Shown here piece by piece: positions 55,361-63,220 of a stretch of 64,000 nucleotides of DNA. Below the pieces are notes generated by a model, which did no database searches, was not told the origin of the DNA, and was given only the letters and a program-made list of their open reading frames with translations. The number at the start of each line of letters is the position of its first letter. Positions within the stretch are counted from its first letter, which is position 1. The position numbers and the translations under genes were made by a program. The DNA is taken from contig NZ_ATZA01000008.1 of the NCBI RefSeq assembly GCF_000427965.1, positions 13,752 to 77,751 on the forward strand, given 5' to 3'. This stretch comes from Olivibacter sitiensis DSM 17696 (GTDB taxonomy: Bacteria; Bacteroidota; Bacteroidia; Sphingobacteriales; Sphingobacteriaceae).

Positions 55361-56692
55361 TTATTTTACAATAGTACCATAAAGATCAAAATCTTCTGCA
55401 CGATTTATCCGGGCTTCTACAAATCGGCCTATAGAAGCATATTGCTCATCAGCGGCTAATATAACCTCATTATCTACTTCGGGAGAGTCATATTCCGTAC
55501 GGCCTATGAATTGCTTGTCTTCCAATCGGTCTATCATCACCTTGAAAGTTTGGCCAACCTTGCTTTGGTTTATGTCGTAGGATATGGACTGTTGCAACTC
55601 CATGATGGAAGCTACGCGTTCTTCCTTGACATTGTCTGGAATATTGTCTTCCAGTTGGTAGGCGTGTGTCTTTTCCTCGTGGGAATAAGTGAAACATCCA
55701 AGCCTGTCAAAGCGCGTTTCCTCTACCCAATTGTACAATTCCTGAAAATCTTGTTCCGTCTCACCCGGATAGCCGCAAATCAGTGTAGTGCGTAGAGCAA
55801 TTTCGGGCACCTTATCACGGATAGCGTGAACCAAATCGATGGTCTTCTGCTTGGTGATGCCGCGGCGCATGGATTTCAGCATCGCGTCCGAGACATGTTG
55901 TAAGGGCATATCCAGGTAATTGCAGATGTTTTCGCGTTCGTTCATGGCGTCCAGTATATCCATTGGGAAGCCCGATGGATAGGCATATTGAAGCCTGATC
56001 CATTCTATGCCGTCTACATCAGAAAGACGGCGCAATAGGTCGGCAAGGTTGCGTTTGCCATAGATATCCAAACCATAGTAGGTGAGGTCCTGCGCAATCA
56101 ATATGAGTTCCTTGGTGCCGTTTTTGGCCAAGAATTTTGCCTCTTTGACCAGCTCATCCATGGATTTGGAGACATGCTTGCCACGCATAAGTGGGATAGC
56201 ACAAAAGGAGCAGGGTCTATTACAGCCCTCGGCGATTTTGAAATAGCTGAAATGTGCCGGCGTGGTAAGCATTCTTTCCCCCACAAGCTCGTACTTGTAG
56301 TCGGCACCTACGGTCTGCAGCAGGTCTTGCAGGTCATTGGTGCCAAAATAGGCATCCACGTTGGGTATTTCCGCTTGTAATTCTGGCTTATACCTTTCAG
56401 ATAGACATCCGGTTACGATTACCTTGTTTACCTTTCCCTGGTCTTTAAGGGAGCTGTATTGCAATATGGTGTCAATGGATTCCTGCTTGGCATTATCTAT
56501 AAAGCCACAGGTGTTGATGACCACGATGTCGTCTTCCCCTATGTGTGCAGCTTCATGTACCACGTCCAGGTGGTTGCCGCGCAGCTGGCCCATGAGAACC
56601 TCACTGTCATGAATATTTTTTGAACAACCCAAGGTGACCACATTGATTCTCGGTTTTTTGGGTGTTTCAATGTTACTTGTCTTCGTCTTCAT
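55361..56692 (-). CDS. rimO: Ribosomal protein S12 methylthiotransferase
   Basis: 443 residues. N-terminal MTTase/UPF0004 domain with cluster Cys at 23, 62 and 96 (TLGCSKN, NTCGF, TGCLS), radical-SAM motif CNRPCSFC (157, 161, 164), and a C-terminal TRAM domain (about 375-443). It methylthiolates Asp of S12, near the decoding centre. The IAEGCNRPCSFC and TLGCSKN forms indicate RimO rather than MiaB. 36 nt after ftsY, likely co-transcribed. Confidence 0.95.
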   Translation of the reverse strand: MKTKTSNIETPKKPRINVVTLGCSKNIHDSEVLMGQLRGNHLDVVHEAAHIGEDDIVVINTCGFIDNAKQESIDTILQYSSLKDQGKVNKVIVTGCLSERYKPELQAEIPNVDAYFGTNDLQDLLQTVGADYKYELVGERMLTTPAHFSYFKIAEGCNRPCSFCAIPLMRGKHVSKSMDELVKEAKFLAKNGTKELILIAQDLTYYGLDIYGKRNLADLLRRLSDVDGIEWIRLQYAYPSGFPMDILDAMNERENICNYLDMPLQHVSDAMLKSMRRGITKQKTIDLVHAIRDKVPEIALRTTLICGYPGETEQDFQELYNWVEETRFDRLGCFTYSHEEKTHAYQLEDNIPDNVKEERVASIMELQQSISYDINQSKVGQTFKVMIDRLEDKQFIGRTEYDSPEVDNEVILAADEQYASIGRFVEARINRAEDFDLYGTIVK

Positions 56693-56728
56693 CTTTTTAT
56701 TTTAAACTTCCCTCCTTTGGAAAGCTTA

Positions 56729-57703
56729 TCAACCATTATCTTGCTTGAAGAGAGACTCCACAAAAGCCTTTTTATTGAATAGTTGAAGGGCATCCATGCT
56801 TTCGCCCACTCCGATGTATTTTACGGGAATCTTAAATTGATCGGATATACCTATCACCACGCCGCCTTTGGCCGTACCATCCAGTTTGGTCAATGCCAAG
56901 GCATTGACATCGGTGGCTTGGGTAAACTGTTTGCATTGCTCAATGGCGTTTTGGCCCGTAGAAGCATCCAATACCAATAAGATTTCGTGTGGAGCACCCG
57001 GCACCAGTTTGGACATGCTGTTCTTGATCTTGGTAAGCTCGTTCATCAGCGCTACCTTGTTGTGCAGGCGCCCTGCGGTATCGATGATCGCTACGTCCTC
57101 TCGGTTGGCAATAGCAGATTGTACGGTATCGAAGGCTACGGAAGCAGGGTCCGAACCCATAGCTTGCGATACCACGCGTACTCCCACGCGCTCTCCCCAA
57201 AGTTTTATTTGGTCCACAGCCGCCGCCCTGAAGGTATCGGCAGCACCTAGCACCACTTTGTTGCCCGCTTCTTTAAGCTTATGGGCTAGTTTGCCAATAG
57301 TGGTGGTCTTACCAACGCCGTTTACGCCCACCACCATGATGACATAGGGTTTGTGCTGGCTGTAGTTTAGTTGTTCGAAATCTTCACTGTTGTTTTCCGC
57401 CAGCAACGACTGAATTTCCTCTCGCAGTATGTCATTCAACTCGGAGGTATTGACATACTTATCTCTGGCTACACGGTTTTCTATGCGTTCTATGATTTTT
57501 AGCGTGGTGGAGACTCCCACATCGGATGTGACCAGAATTTCCTCTAGTTCATCCAACACTTCGTCATCTACCGTCGACTTGCCCACCATGACCTTGGCCA
57601 TCTTGGAAAAAAAACCATCCTTGGTCTTTTCAAGGCTTTTATCTAATGCTTCTTTGGTCTCCGCTGTTTGTTCTTTCTTTTTGAAAAAATCAAATAATCC
57701 CAT
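56729..57703 (-). CDS. ftsY: Signal recognition particle receptor FtsY
   Basis: 324 residues from ATG 57703 (MGLFDFFKKKEQ), the usual Bacteroidota length without a long acidic A domain. NG GTPase: P-loop GVNGVGKTTTIGKLAHKL (Lys about 132), DTFRAAAVDQIKLW, DTAGRLHNKVALMNEL, TKLDGTAKGGVVIGI. It docks SRP-ribosome complexes at the membrane. A longer frame from 57781 adds a non-conserved leader. Preceded by DUF4295, L33 and L28 genes on the same strand, a typical Bacteroidota order, but a terminator stands between. Confidence 0.96.
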   Translation of the reverse strand: MGLFDFFKKKEQTAETKEALDKSLEKTKDGFFSKMAKVMVGKSTVDDEVLDELEEILVTSDVGVSTTLKIIERIENRVARDKYVNTSELNDILREEIQSLLAENNSEDFEQLNYSQHKPYVIMVVGVNGVGKTTTIGKLAHKLKEAGNKVVLGAADTFRAAAVDQIKLWGERVGVRVVSQAMGSDPASVAFDTVQSAIANREDVAIIDTAGRLHNKVALMNELTKIKNSMSKLVPGAPHEILLVLDASTGQNAIEQCKQFTQATDVNALALTKLDGTAKGGVVIGISDQFKIPVKYIGVGESMDALQLFNKKAFVESLFKQDNG

Positions 57704-57872
57704 GTTACAAAATCGTGTTAAGTCAAATATTTTTGTTGCCGTTTGTCTATGACAACCTAAATGATACATACTCAGGAACACAAAGCTAATAAATTGGCCT
57801 TAATATACTAGCAGATGCATTTCGAATTGTCGTAAGTACTATTACAAACCCTTATTGCACCAAAGCAAATAT

Positions 57873-57905
57873 AAAAAAAGCCCCTCCGAGAATACGGAAC
57901 GGCTT
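57873..57905 (-). terminator. Terminator of rpmB-rpmG-DUF4295
   Basis: On the minus strand the stem AAGCC..TCCG / CGGA..GGCTT (57905-57878) is followed by TTTTT. It lies 29 nt past the DUF4295 stop, so ftsY needs its own promoter or read-through. Confidence 0.75.
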
Positions 57906-57933
57906 AAACTCTTCTTCAAGAAGACCAATACAC

Positions 57934-58113
57934 TTACTGATTATCAGTAACGGCTTCTTTAGCAGCTTCTACAGCTTCTTTGATATGGTCGTTATGCGCA
58001 ATCAATTCCTTGAATGTATAAGCACCAGTTTTGGGCGATTTTACAGCAGTAATTACCTTGGTATAGTCTTTACCCTTGCCAGTCTTAAGCGCCGCTACGG
58101 TTTTCTTTGCCAT
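57934..58113 (-). CDS. DUF4295 small basic protein
   Basis: 59 residues, beginning MAKKTVAALKTGKGKDY and ending EAVEAAKEAVTDNQ. It matches DUF4295, a small protein found only in Bacteroidota and almost always next to rpmG and rpmB, so it is probably ribosome-associated. Function unproven. 47 nt after the rpmG stop and in the same operon. Confidence 0.88.
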   Translation of the reverse strand: MAKKTVAALKTGKGKDYTKVITAVKSPKTGAYTFKELIAHNDHIKEAVEAAKEAVTDNQ

Positions 58114-58160
58114 CTTATTTTATTTATATGCCCTTTTCAAGGGGCTTGTTGCAAAACAGA

Positions 58161-58343
58161 TTATTTAATTTCTTTGTGAACAGTTACTTTCCTAAGTACT
58201 GGATTGAATTTCTTCAATTCCAAGCGCTCTGTTGTGTTTTTCTTGTTCTTAGTGGTAATGTAACGAGACATGCCCGGCAAGCCACTTTCCTTATGTTCAG
58301 TACATTCTAGAATTACTTGAACTCTGTTACCTTTTTTAGCCAT
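58161..58343 (-). CDS. rpmG: 50S ribosomal protein L33
   Basis: 60 residues with the L33 pattern [41 protein letters not shown]. Only one Cys is present, so the zinc-ribbon Cys pairs of C-plus L33 are lost (C-minus type). Between rpmB and DUF4295. Confidence 0.95.
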   Translation of the reverse strand: MAKKGNRVQVILECTEHKESGLPGMSRYITTKNKKNTTERLELKKFNPVLRKVTVHKEIK

Positions 58344-58432
58344 TGTTATGTTGTCTTTTAATGCTGCTGTACAGCAGTATCTTTGTCTTAAGAGATAAAT
58401 TCAGCCTTAAACTATACGAGAAAGCCTATTTA

Positions 58433-58666
58433 CTAAACGTAACCCTTTTTTAGAAACTTATTGATCACTGCGGTAATACCATTCTTGTTAATGGTCTTGA
58501 TAGCCGAAGTGGATACCTTTAATGTTATCCAACGGTTTTCTTCCGGGATAAAGAACCTCTTAGTATGCAGGTTGGGGTAAAACTTACGTTTGGTTTTTGC
58601 GTTTGAGTGCGAAACGTTATTTCCAGTAATGACTGTTTTACCTGTTAAATCACAAATTCTTGACAT
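58433..58666 (-). CDS. rpmB: 50S ribosomal protein L28
   Basis: 77 residues: MSRICDLTGKTVITGNNVSHSNAKTKRKFYPNL is the L28 core; VSTSAIKTINKNGITAVINKFLKKG the C-terminus. Of the zinc Cys only one near the N-terminus remains, the C-minus form. First gene of the ribosomal-protein operon on the minus strand. Confidence 0.96.
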   Translation of the reverse strand: MSRICDLTGKTVITGNNVSHSNAKTKRKFYPNLHTKRFFIPEENRWITLKVSTSAIKTINKNGITAVINKFLKKGYV

Positions 58667-58714
58667 GACTATATATTCGTTTTGTTGTAAAACTCATTTT
58701 CTCAAAAGAGTTTG

Positions 58715-58746
58715 CAAATATCTGTAAAAAATATGTTTTATGCAAA
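58715..58746 (-). promoter_or_regulatory. rpmB operon promoter (-33 TTTG, -7 GATATTTG)
   Basis: On the minus strand TTTG (58746-58743) and GATATTTG (58722-58715, one mismatch to TAnnTTTG) are 20 nt apart. The box ends 48 nt upstream of the rpmB ATG. Confidence 0.5.
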
Positions 58747-58861
58747 CAATGAATTTTTAAAATTTTAGATATTTATTCGTCAGCCTATAGGGATCACTTC
58801 CAAGTTCCCTTCTTATTCCTCATTTTTTGCCTCATGACAGATCACTTTTTGCTCCGATTAC

Positions 58862-58891
58862 TTGCTTTATTGCTAATTTGCTATATATTTG
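58862..58891 (+). promoter_or_regulatory. Promoter of the zinc-ribbon/HTH gene (TTG, TATATTTG)
   Basis: TTG (58862-58864) and TATATTTG (58884-58891) are 19 nt apart, both consensus. The ATG is 27 nt after the box. A second, weaker box TAAAATTTG ends only 3 nt before the ATG. Confidence 0.55.
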
Positions 58892-58918
58892 CTAACTTGA
58901 TATATATAAAATTTGTCT

Positions 58919-59338
58919 ATGGATGAGCTCATTTGCCCTAGATGTTTCTCGGGAAATTGCGTGAAAGGAGGCATTGTCAATGACCGGCAGCGCTATAAAT
59001 GTAAGTCATGCAATTACTATTTCACGGTAAACAAGCTTGGCAAACGTATAGATGGGTACTATATCATCAAGGCTTTGCAGCTTTACCTGGAAGGGATCAG
59101 CTATCGCGAAATCGAGCGTATATTGGGTATAAGCCACGTTTCAGTCATGAATTGGGTGAAACAGTACGGTGTTAGCCGGCCTAGTCATACCGATTATAGA
59201 CCTACCTACCGAATTATGAAGCACGAAGACGTTAAGGCTTTTTATTCCGACCCGAATAATTTGAAAGGAAGCGGAATGATTTTGACCGAGCTTGGCGATA
59301 AGTTTATGCTCATCAAGTGGGAACGCTTTAAAGAGTAG
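58919..59338 (+). CDS. Zinc-ribbon/HTH protein resembling the IS1 InsA DNA-binding region
   Basis: 139 residues from ATG 58919. N-terminal zinc ribbon ELICPRC...RQRYKCKSCNYYF with C6-x2-C9 and C28-x2-C31, then an HTH (GISYREIERILGISHVSVMNWVKQYG, about 59-84), as in InsA of IS1-type elements. The remaining 55 residues (VSRPSHTDYRPTYRIMKHEDVKAFYSDPNN...) match nothing I know; no catalytic domain and no inverted repeats flank it. It is an intact stand-alone gene, so it looks domesticated, probably a small transcription factor. 215 nt downstream lies the porin-symporter operon, which it may control. Confidence 0.8.
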   Translation: MDELICPRCFSGNCVKGGIVNDRQRYKCKSCNYYFTVNKLGKRIDGYYIIKALQLYLEGISYREIERILGISHVSVMNWVKQYGVSRPSHTDYRPTYRIMKHEDVKAFYSDPNNLKGSGMILTELGDKFMLIKWERFKE

Positions 59339-59553
59339 CTTTCTTTTAATTATTTGATTTCGCCTTTATTTTATTTGTTTTTATACTATTTCGCATAATA
59401 GTAAACGATATATTTTAGCAATAATATATATCATTTTTGCACCGAAGATAACACTATTGCAACTTAGCTCCATGTTCGTGCATAGCGAACACGCTTTTAG
59501 GCCATAAAGCACAATACGTTTTTTTACCAATTATAAGATTAAACTTTTTAATT

Positions 59554-60951
59554 ATGAAAAATATACGTAAAGGTTTATTGCTCCTTGTTGTGGGCGTTTG
59601 GAGCGGGGCTTGGATGGAGGCCAATGCACAAGGCTCTGACATATATGGCCCAGGCCTTAAGGTAAACATTGATAGTACAGGGCAGAAGTACGTACGATTT
59701 CTCATCTGGAATCAGATTTGGGCAAGAACGGGAGCCAATAACCCTGGGACCATGGAAAACGATGTCCCAGCAGATAATACCTGGGACATCGGGGCAAGGC
59801 GCTTGCGTTTTCTTGCCTACGCGCAAATTTCACCGCGATACCTCATCCTCACACATTTTGGCATAAATAATCAATCGTTCGTGAGCGGTGGGGCATCTGG
59901 TAGTACAGGAACTGGGGGATATGGGCAAGGGAAAAAGCCGGGGATGTTTTTCCATGATGTGTGGAACGAGTATGCCCTCATTCCCGATCTCAATCCCTTA
60001 AGTGGCACCCAGAACAAATATACCCTATATATTGGTGGCGGCTTGCACTATTGGTGGGGCTTGTCGCGCATGACATCGGCTTCTACGCTCAACTTTTTGG
60101 CCATAGATGCACCTATATTCAACTGGCCATTGATAGAGAATTCCGATCAGTTCGCCCGTCAGTTTGGTATCTATGCCAAAGGAAAACTGTCAAAACTGTG
60201 GTACCAGTTTAACGTGAACAAGCCTTTCGCTACCAATGCTGTGCCCAGTGCTGCCGATGTGGCTGTAGATCATAATACGGGAAAGGCATCCTATGGCGGA
60301 TATGTAGACTGGGAATTTTTGGAAGGTGAATCGCAGCTATTGCCTTTCCGCGTGGGGAGTTACCTTGGGAGCAAAAAAGTCTTCAATTTGGGAGCGGGTT
60401 ACTACATCAACTCGGAAGGAACACAAAGTGTGGATGCTGGTGGCGTGACCAGGCAACACGATATCAAGCTATTTGCAGTGGATGCCTTTGCCGATATCCC
60501 CTTTGGCGACCCAAGCAATAAAATGGCCGTTACCGCATACAGTGTTTTTTATGATTATGATTTCGGACCCAACTACCTTAGGAACATCGGTATCATGAAT
60601 ACCGGCGTAGCCGATCCCAACTTTACGGGGCAAAGGGCCATGGAAGGCCCCGGGAATGCCAGGGCCATGATGGGAACCGGACAGATATGGTACACCCAGG
60701 CGGGGTTGGTACTGCCCAGGTTTGTACCGCATTCCAAAACAAGGTTACAACCTTTTGCCGCCTATACCTACAAGAAATTCGAAGCACACGAGCAAAGTGG
60801 AAACTTTTGGGATATAGGAGCCAATCTTTTGCTCGATGGGCAGAATGCCAAGATTACGGCACAGTACTCTTCACGTCCCCTGTTCGATCAAGCAGGATAC
60901 AGATTTGATAGGAAGGGTGAATTTGTGATCCAATTGCAAGTATACCTGTGA
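59554..60951 (+). CDS. Outer-membrane porin
   Basis: 465 residues. Signal peptide to ANAQ (about 25). Beta-rich sequence with alternating aromatic and charged residues, VRFLIWNQIWARTGANNP, FAVDAFADIPFG, ending in FVIQLQVYL with the C-terminal hydrophobic residue of porins. It resembles OprO/OprP-type or short-chain substrate porins of Bacteroidota. It would let the symporter's substrate enter the periplasm; its gene lies 112 nt before that symporter. A GTTCG/CGAAC hairpin (59474-59490) is in the leader. Confidence 0.78.
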   Translation: MKNIRKGLLLLVVGVWSGAWMEANAQGSDIYGPGLKVNIDSTGQKYVRFLIWNQIWARTGANNPGTMENDVPADNTWDIGARRLRFLAYAQISPRYLILTHFGINNQSFVSGGASGSTGTGGYGQGKKPGMFFHDVWNEYALIPDLNPLSGTQNKYTLYIGGGLHYWWGLSRMTSASTLNFLAIDAPIFNWPLIENSDQFARQFGIYAKGKLSKLWYQFNVNKPFATNAVPSAADVAVDHNTGKASYGGYVDWEFLEGESQLLPFRVGSYLGSKKVFNLGAGYYINSEGTQSVDAGGVTRQHDIKLFAVDAFADIPFGDPSNKMAVTAYSVFYDYDFGPNYLRNIGIMNTGVADPNFTGQRAMEGPGNARAMMGTGQIWYTQAGLVLPRFVPHSKTRLQPFAAYTYKKFEAHEQSGNFWDIGANLLLDGQNAKITAQYSSRPLFDQAGYRFDRKGEFVIQLQVYL

Positions 60952-61013
60952 TGTACGATTTTAGATTTGCAATTTTAAATTTAATTTAGACAACGAAAAA
61001 CCTCTTGTAAAAA

Positions 61014-61043
61014 GTACAGACGTAATGTATTACGTCGCTATAC
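61014..61043. repeat. Degenerate second copy of the GACGTAAT palindrome
   Basis: GACGTAAT (61019-61026) pairs with ATTACGTC (61029-61036) around GT, with imperfect flanks. It is the same motif family as the perfect palindrome at 773-800 and sits between the porin and symporter genes. Confidence 0.5.
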
Positions 61044-61063
61044 CAATAAATAAAAACTAAATT

Positions 61064-62641
61064 ATGGAAACAACAACAGCAAAAGCCGTCGATAGCAAAA
61101 CCCTGTGGAAGGTCATCGGCGCATCTTCATTAGGTACATTGATAGAATGGTACGACTTTTACATTTTTGGTAGCCTGGCCATTGTAATATCGACCAAGTT
61201 CTTTCCTGCCGACAACCCTACGGCGGCTTTTCTATCTACCTTGGCCACCTTTGCCGCGGGTTTCGTGGTGCGACCCTTTGGTGCCTTGTTCTTTGGGCGT
61301 TTGGGCGATATCATCGGACGGAAGTACACCTTTATGGTCACCTTGTTGATCATGGGGCTTTCTACCTTTGCCATAGGTTTGGTACCCGGCTACGAGACCA
61401 TTGGCTTTGCTGCCCCCATCTTGGTGCTCACTTTTCGCCTCTTGCAAGGACTGGCATTGGGAGGCGAATACGGAGGAGCGGCTACTTATGTGGCCGAATA
61501 TTCCGAACCTGAAAAGCGTGGTTTTCGCACATCATGGATACAAACCACGGCTACCTTCGGTCTTTTTATCTCGCTAGGGGTTATTATGGTTACAAAGAAC
61601 AGCATGTCCGAGGAAACATTTCAGGACTGGGGATGGCGTGTGCCTTTCCTCATATCTGTCGTGATGGTAGTGGTTTCTTATTTCATACGTAAAAATATGG
61701 AGGAATCGCCCCTCTTCAAGAAAGCAAAGGTTGCGGGCAAGACGTCGAGCAATCCATTGAAAGAATCTTTCGGCAATCGTTACAACTTCAAGTTCGTGTT
61801 GCTGGCCCTCTTCGGAGCTGCCATGGGACAGGGCGTGGTGTGGTATGCCGGCCAGTTCTATGCCTTGTCTTTCTTGCAAAATGTGTGTAAGGTAGATTTC
61901 GATCAAACTAATTACATCATAGGAGCAGGGCTATTGGGCGGAACGGGCTTCTTTGTCTTCTTTGGTTGGCTATCAGATAAAATAGGACGCAAAACGGTGA
62001 TGTTGGCAGGCATGCTGATAGCCATACTGACCTATAGGCCCATATTTGACAAGATTTATCAAACCGCCGATGCGGCAAATAAAGAAGTGGTGGAAGGTAG
62101 CCAAAAGGTGGACGTGCATGAAGTGCCAGCAGAAGGTAGTGCCGATATCGTCAAAACTACCGTTACTACAACAGCTTATACGGATGGTAGCCTACTGAAG
62201 GAGACGGTCAAGGAGCGCTTGGCCAATGGCGATGCCAGTGCAACGGCATTGGTATCGAAAGGCAAGAGCATGCATGTGGGGAGTAGCAGCTTTTGGACCT
62301 TGGCGCTGCTTTCCTTTATACTGGTGCTATATGTGACCATGGTATACGGACCTATTGCTGCCTTTTTGGTAGAGATGTTCCCGGTAAAGATTCGGTATAC
62401 GTCCATGTCCCTGCCCTATCATATAGGCAATGGTATTTTTGGCGGCCTCTTGCCGGCAATTGCTACCTACCTAGTAGCCAAGTCGCAGCACATCAATGAA
62501 GCAGCCATAGCGGCCGGCCAGGCCGCCCCGGTAGATAAGCCCTATCTCGAAGGACTGTGGTATCCTATTATCATTGCAGGTACCAGCTTCATCATCGGTG
62601 TATTGTACGTGAGCAATAAGAAGAGGAATATTATTGAATAG
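61064..62641 (+). CDS. MHS-family MFS symporter
   Basis: 525 residues, twelve hydrophobic segments. Metabolite:H+ symporter motifs: SSLGTLIEWYDFYIFGSLA, FVVRPFGALFFGRLGDIIGRKYTF, LRLLQGLALGGEYGGAATYVAE, and PVKIRYTSMSLPYHIGNGIFGGLLP in the second half. An unusual hydrophilic stretch of about 85 residues (about 322-409, rich in Thr/Val/Lys/Glu) interrupts the C-terminal half. MHS carriers take up citrate, alpha-ketoglutarate, proline or similar solutes with protons; the exact substrate is not evident. Follows the porin and precedes two small membrane proteins and an SSS-type sensor. Confidence 0.88.
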   Translation: METTTAKAVDSKTLWKVIGASSLGTLIEWYDFYIFGSLAIVISTKFFPADNPTAAFLSTLATFAAGFVVRPFGALFFGRLGDIIGRKYTFMVTLLIMGLSTFAIGLVPGYETIGFAAPILVLTFRLLQGLALGGEYGGAATYVAEYSEPEKRGFRTSWIQTTATFGLFISLGVIMVTKNSMSEETFQDWGWRVPFLISVVMVVVSYFIRKNMEESPLFKKAKVAGKTSSNPLKESFGNRYNFKFVLLALFGAAMGQGVVWYAGQFYALSFLQNVCKVDFDQTNYIIGAGLLGGTGFFVFFGWLSDKIGRKTVMLAGMLIAILTYRPIFDKIYQTADAANKEVVEGSQKVDVHEVPAEGSADIVKTTVTTTAYTDGSLLKETVKERLANGDASATALVSKGKSMHVGSSSFWTLALLSFILVLYVTMVYGPIAAFLVEMFPVKIRYTSMSLPYHIGNGIFGGLLPAIATYLVAKSQHINEAAIAAGQAAPVDKPYLEGLWYPIIIAGTSFIIGVLYVSNKKRNIIE

Positions 62642-62760
62642 ATGTGAGATATGAGACGTGAGATATGAGATATCTGACTGAAGTCTTGATACTCATGTCT
62701 TGATACTCATGTCTTGATACTTGATACTCATGTCTTGATACTTAAAATAAATTGAAAAAT
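62640..62760. repeat. Dispersed and tandem short repeats (TGAGATATGAGA, TCTTGATACTCATG)
   Basis: The words GAGATATGAGA recur at 62640-62672 as at 22-48. From about 62684 the 14-nt unit TCTTGATACTCATG repeats with truncations (TCTTGATACTTGATACTCATG) to about 62742. No spacers of unique sequence are present, so it is not a CRISPR array. Possibly derived from the simple-repeat family dispersed in this genome. Confidence 0.6.
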
Positions 62761-62776
62761 CTAAAATAAAAATACC

Positions 62777-63010
62777 ATGGATGGATTAAGAAGAATTTTG
62801 GGATTTGTATGGATATTGTTGGGACTGGCAGCGGGTTACTATTTTTTGGTGAGTCAGGCCATTCCTCAATTCCAAAGTGACAATTCGGAAGATTTAGTTC
62901 CGGCAATTATATATACATTTGTTTTGACCCCTATCATTACGGGTGGGCTTATTGTATTCGGGGTATATGCATTGCAGGGTGAGTACGATCGAAGAAAGAT
63001 AGATGAGTAG
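62777..63010 (+). CDS. Small membrane protein, DUF6814 type
   Basis: 77 residues with two hydrophobic helices (about 7-27 and 44-66) and a charged C-terminus (GEYDRRKIDE). It matches the short membrane proteins that accompany MHS transporters in Sphingobacteriaceae (DUF6814-like). Possibly a transporter subunit or stabiliser. 6 nt before the next gene. Confidence 0.75.
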   Translation: MDGLRRILGFVWILLGLAAGYYFLVSQAIPQFQSDNSEDLVPAIIYTFVLTPIITGGLIVFGVYALQGEYDRRKIDE

Positions 63011-63016
63011 TAATAT

Positions 63017-63220
63017 ATGGACAAAAAAACACGCATAGGTTATAGAATGGTGCTCATATGTGCCATGGGCATGCTTCTGCTCAACTATCCTATCCTAAGT
63101 GGGCCCAATAGCAATGAATTGCTGTTGGGCATACCTGTGTTATATTTATATGTATTTATCGTCTGGTTCGTCTTGGTACTACTTATCTATATAGGCGTTA
63201 ATCGCATTAAGGGAAAATGA
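63017..63220 (+). CDS. Small membrane protein, DUF3311-like
   Basis: 67 residues with two helices (about 9-28 and 38-60). Small two-helix proteins of this kind often precede SSS transporters and are thought to assist them. Its stop overlaps the start of the next gene by 3 nt (ATGA), so the two are translationally coupled. Confidence 0.7.
   Translation: MDKKTRIGYRMVLICAMGMLLLNYPILSGPNSNELLLGIPVLYLYVFIVWFVLVLLIYIGVNRIKGK

Noticed and set aside
58919-59338. Active IS1-type insertion sequence
   Set aside because: Only the DNA-binding part is present; no InsB/DDE region and no terminal inverted repeats were seen.
62684-62742. Tandem 14-nt units resembling a CRISPR array
   Set aside because: Units are adjacent without unique spacers and are too short; no cas genes are in the window.
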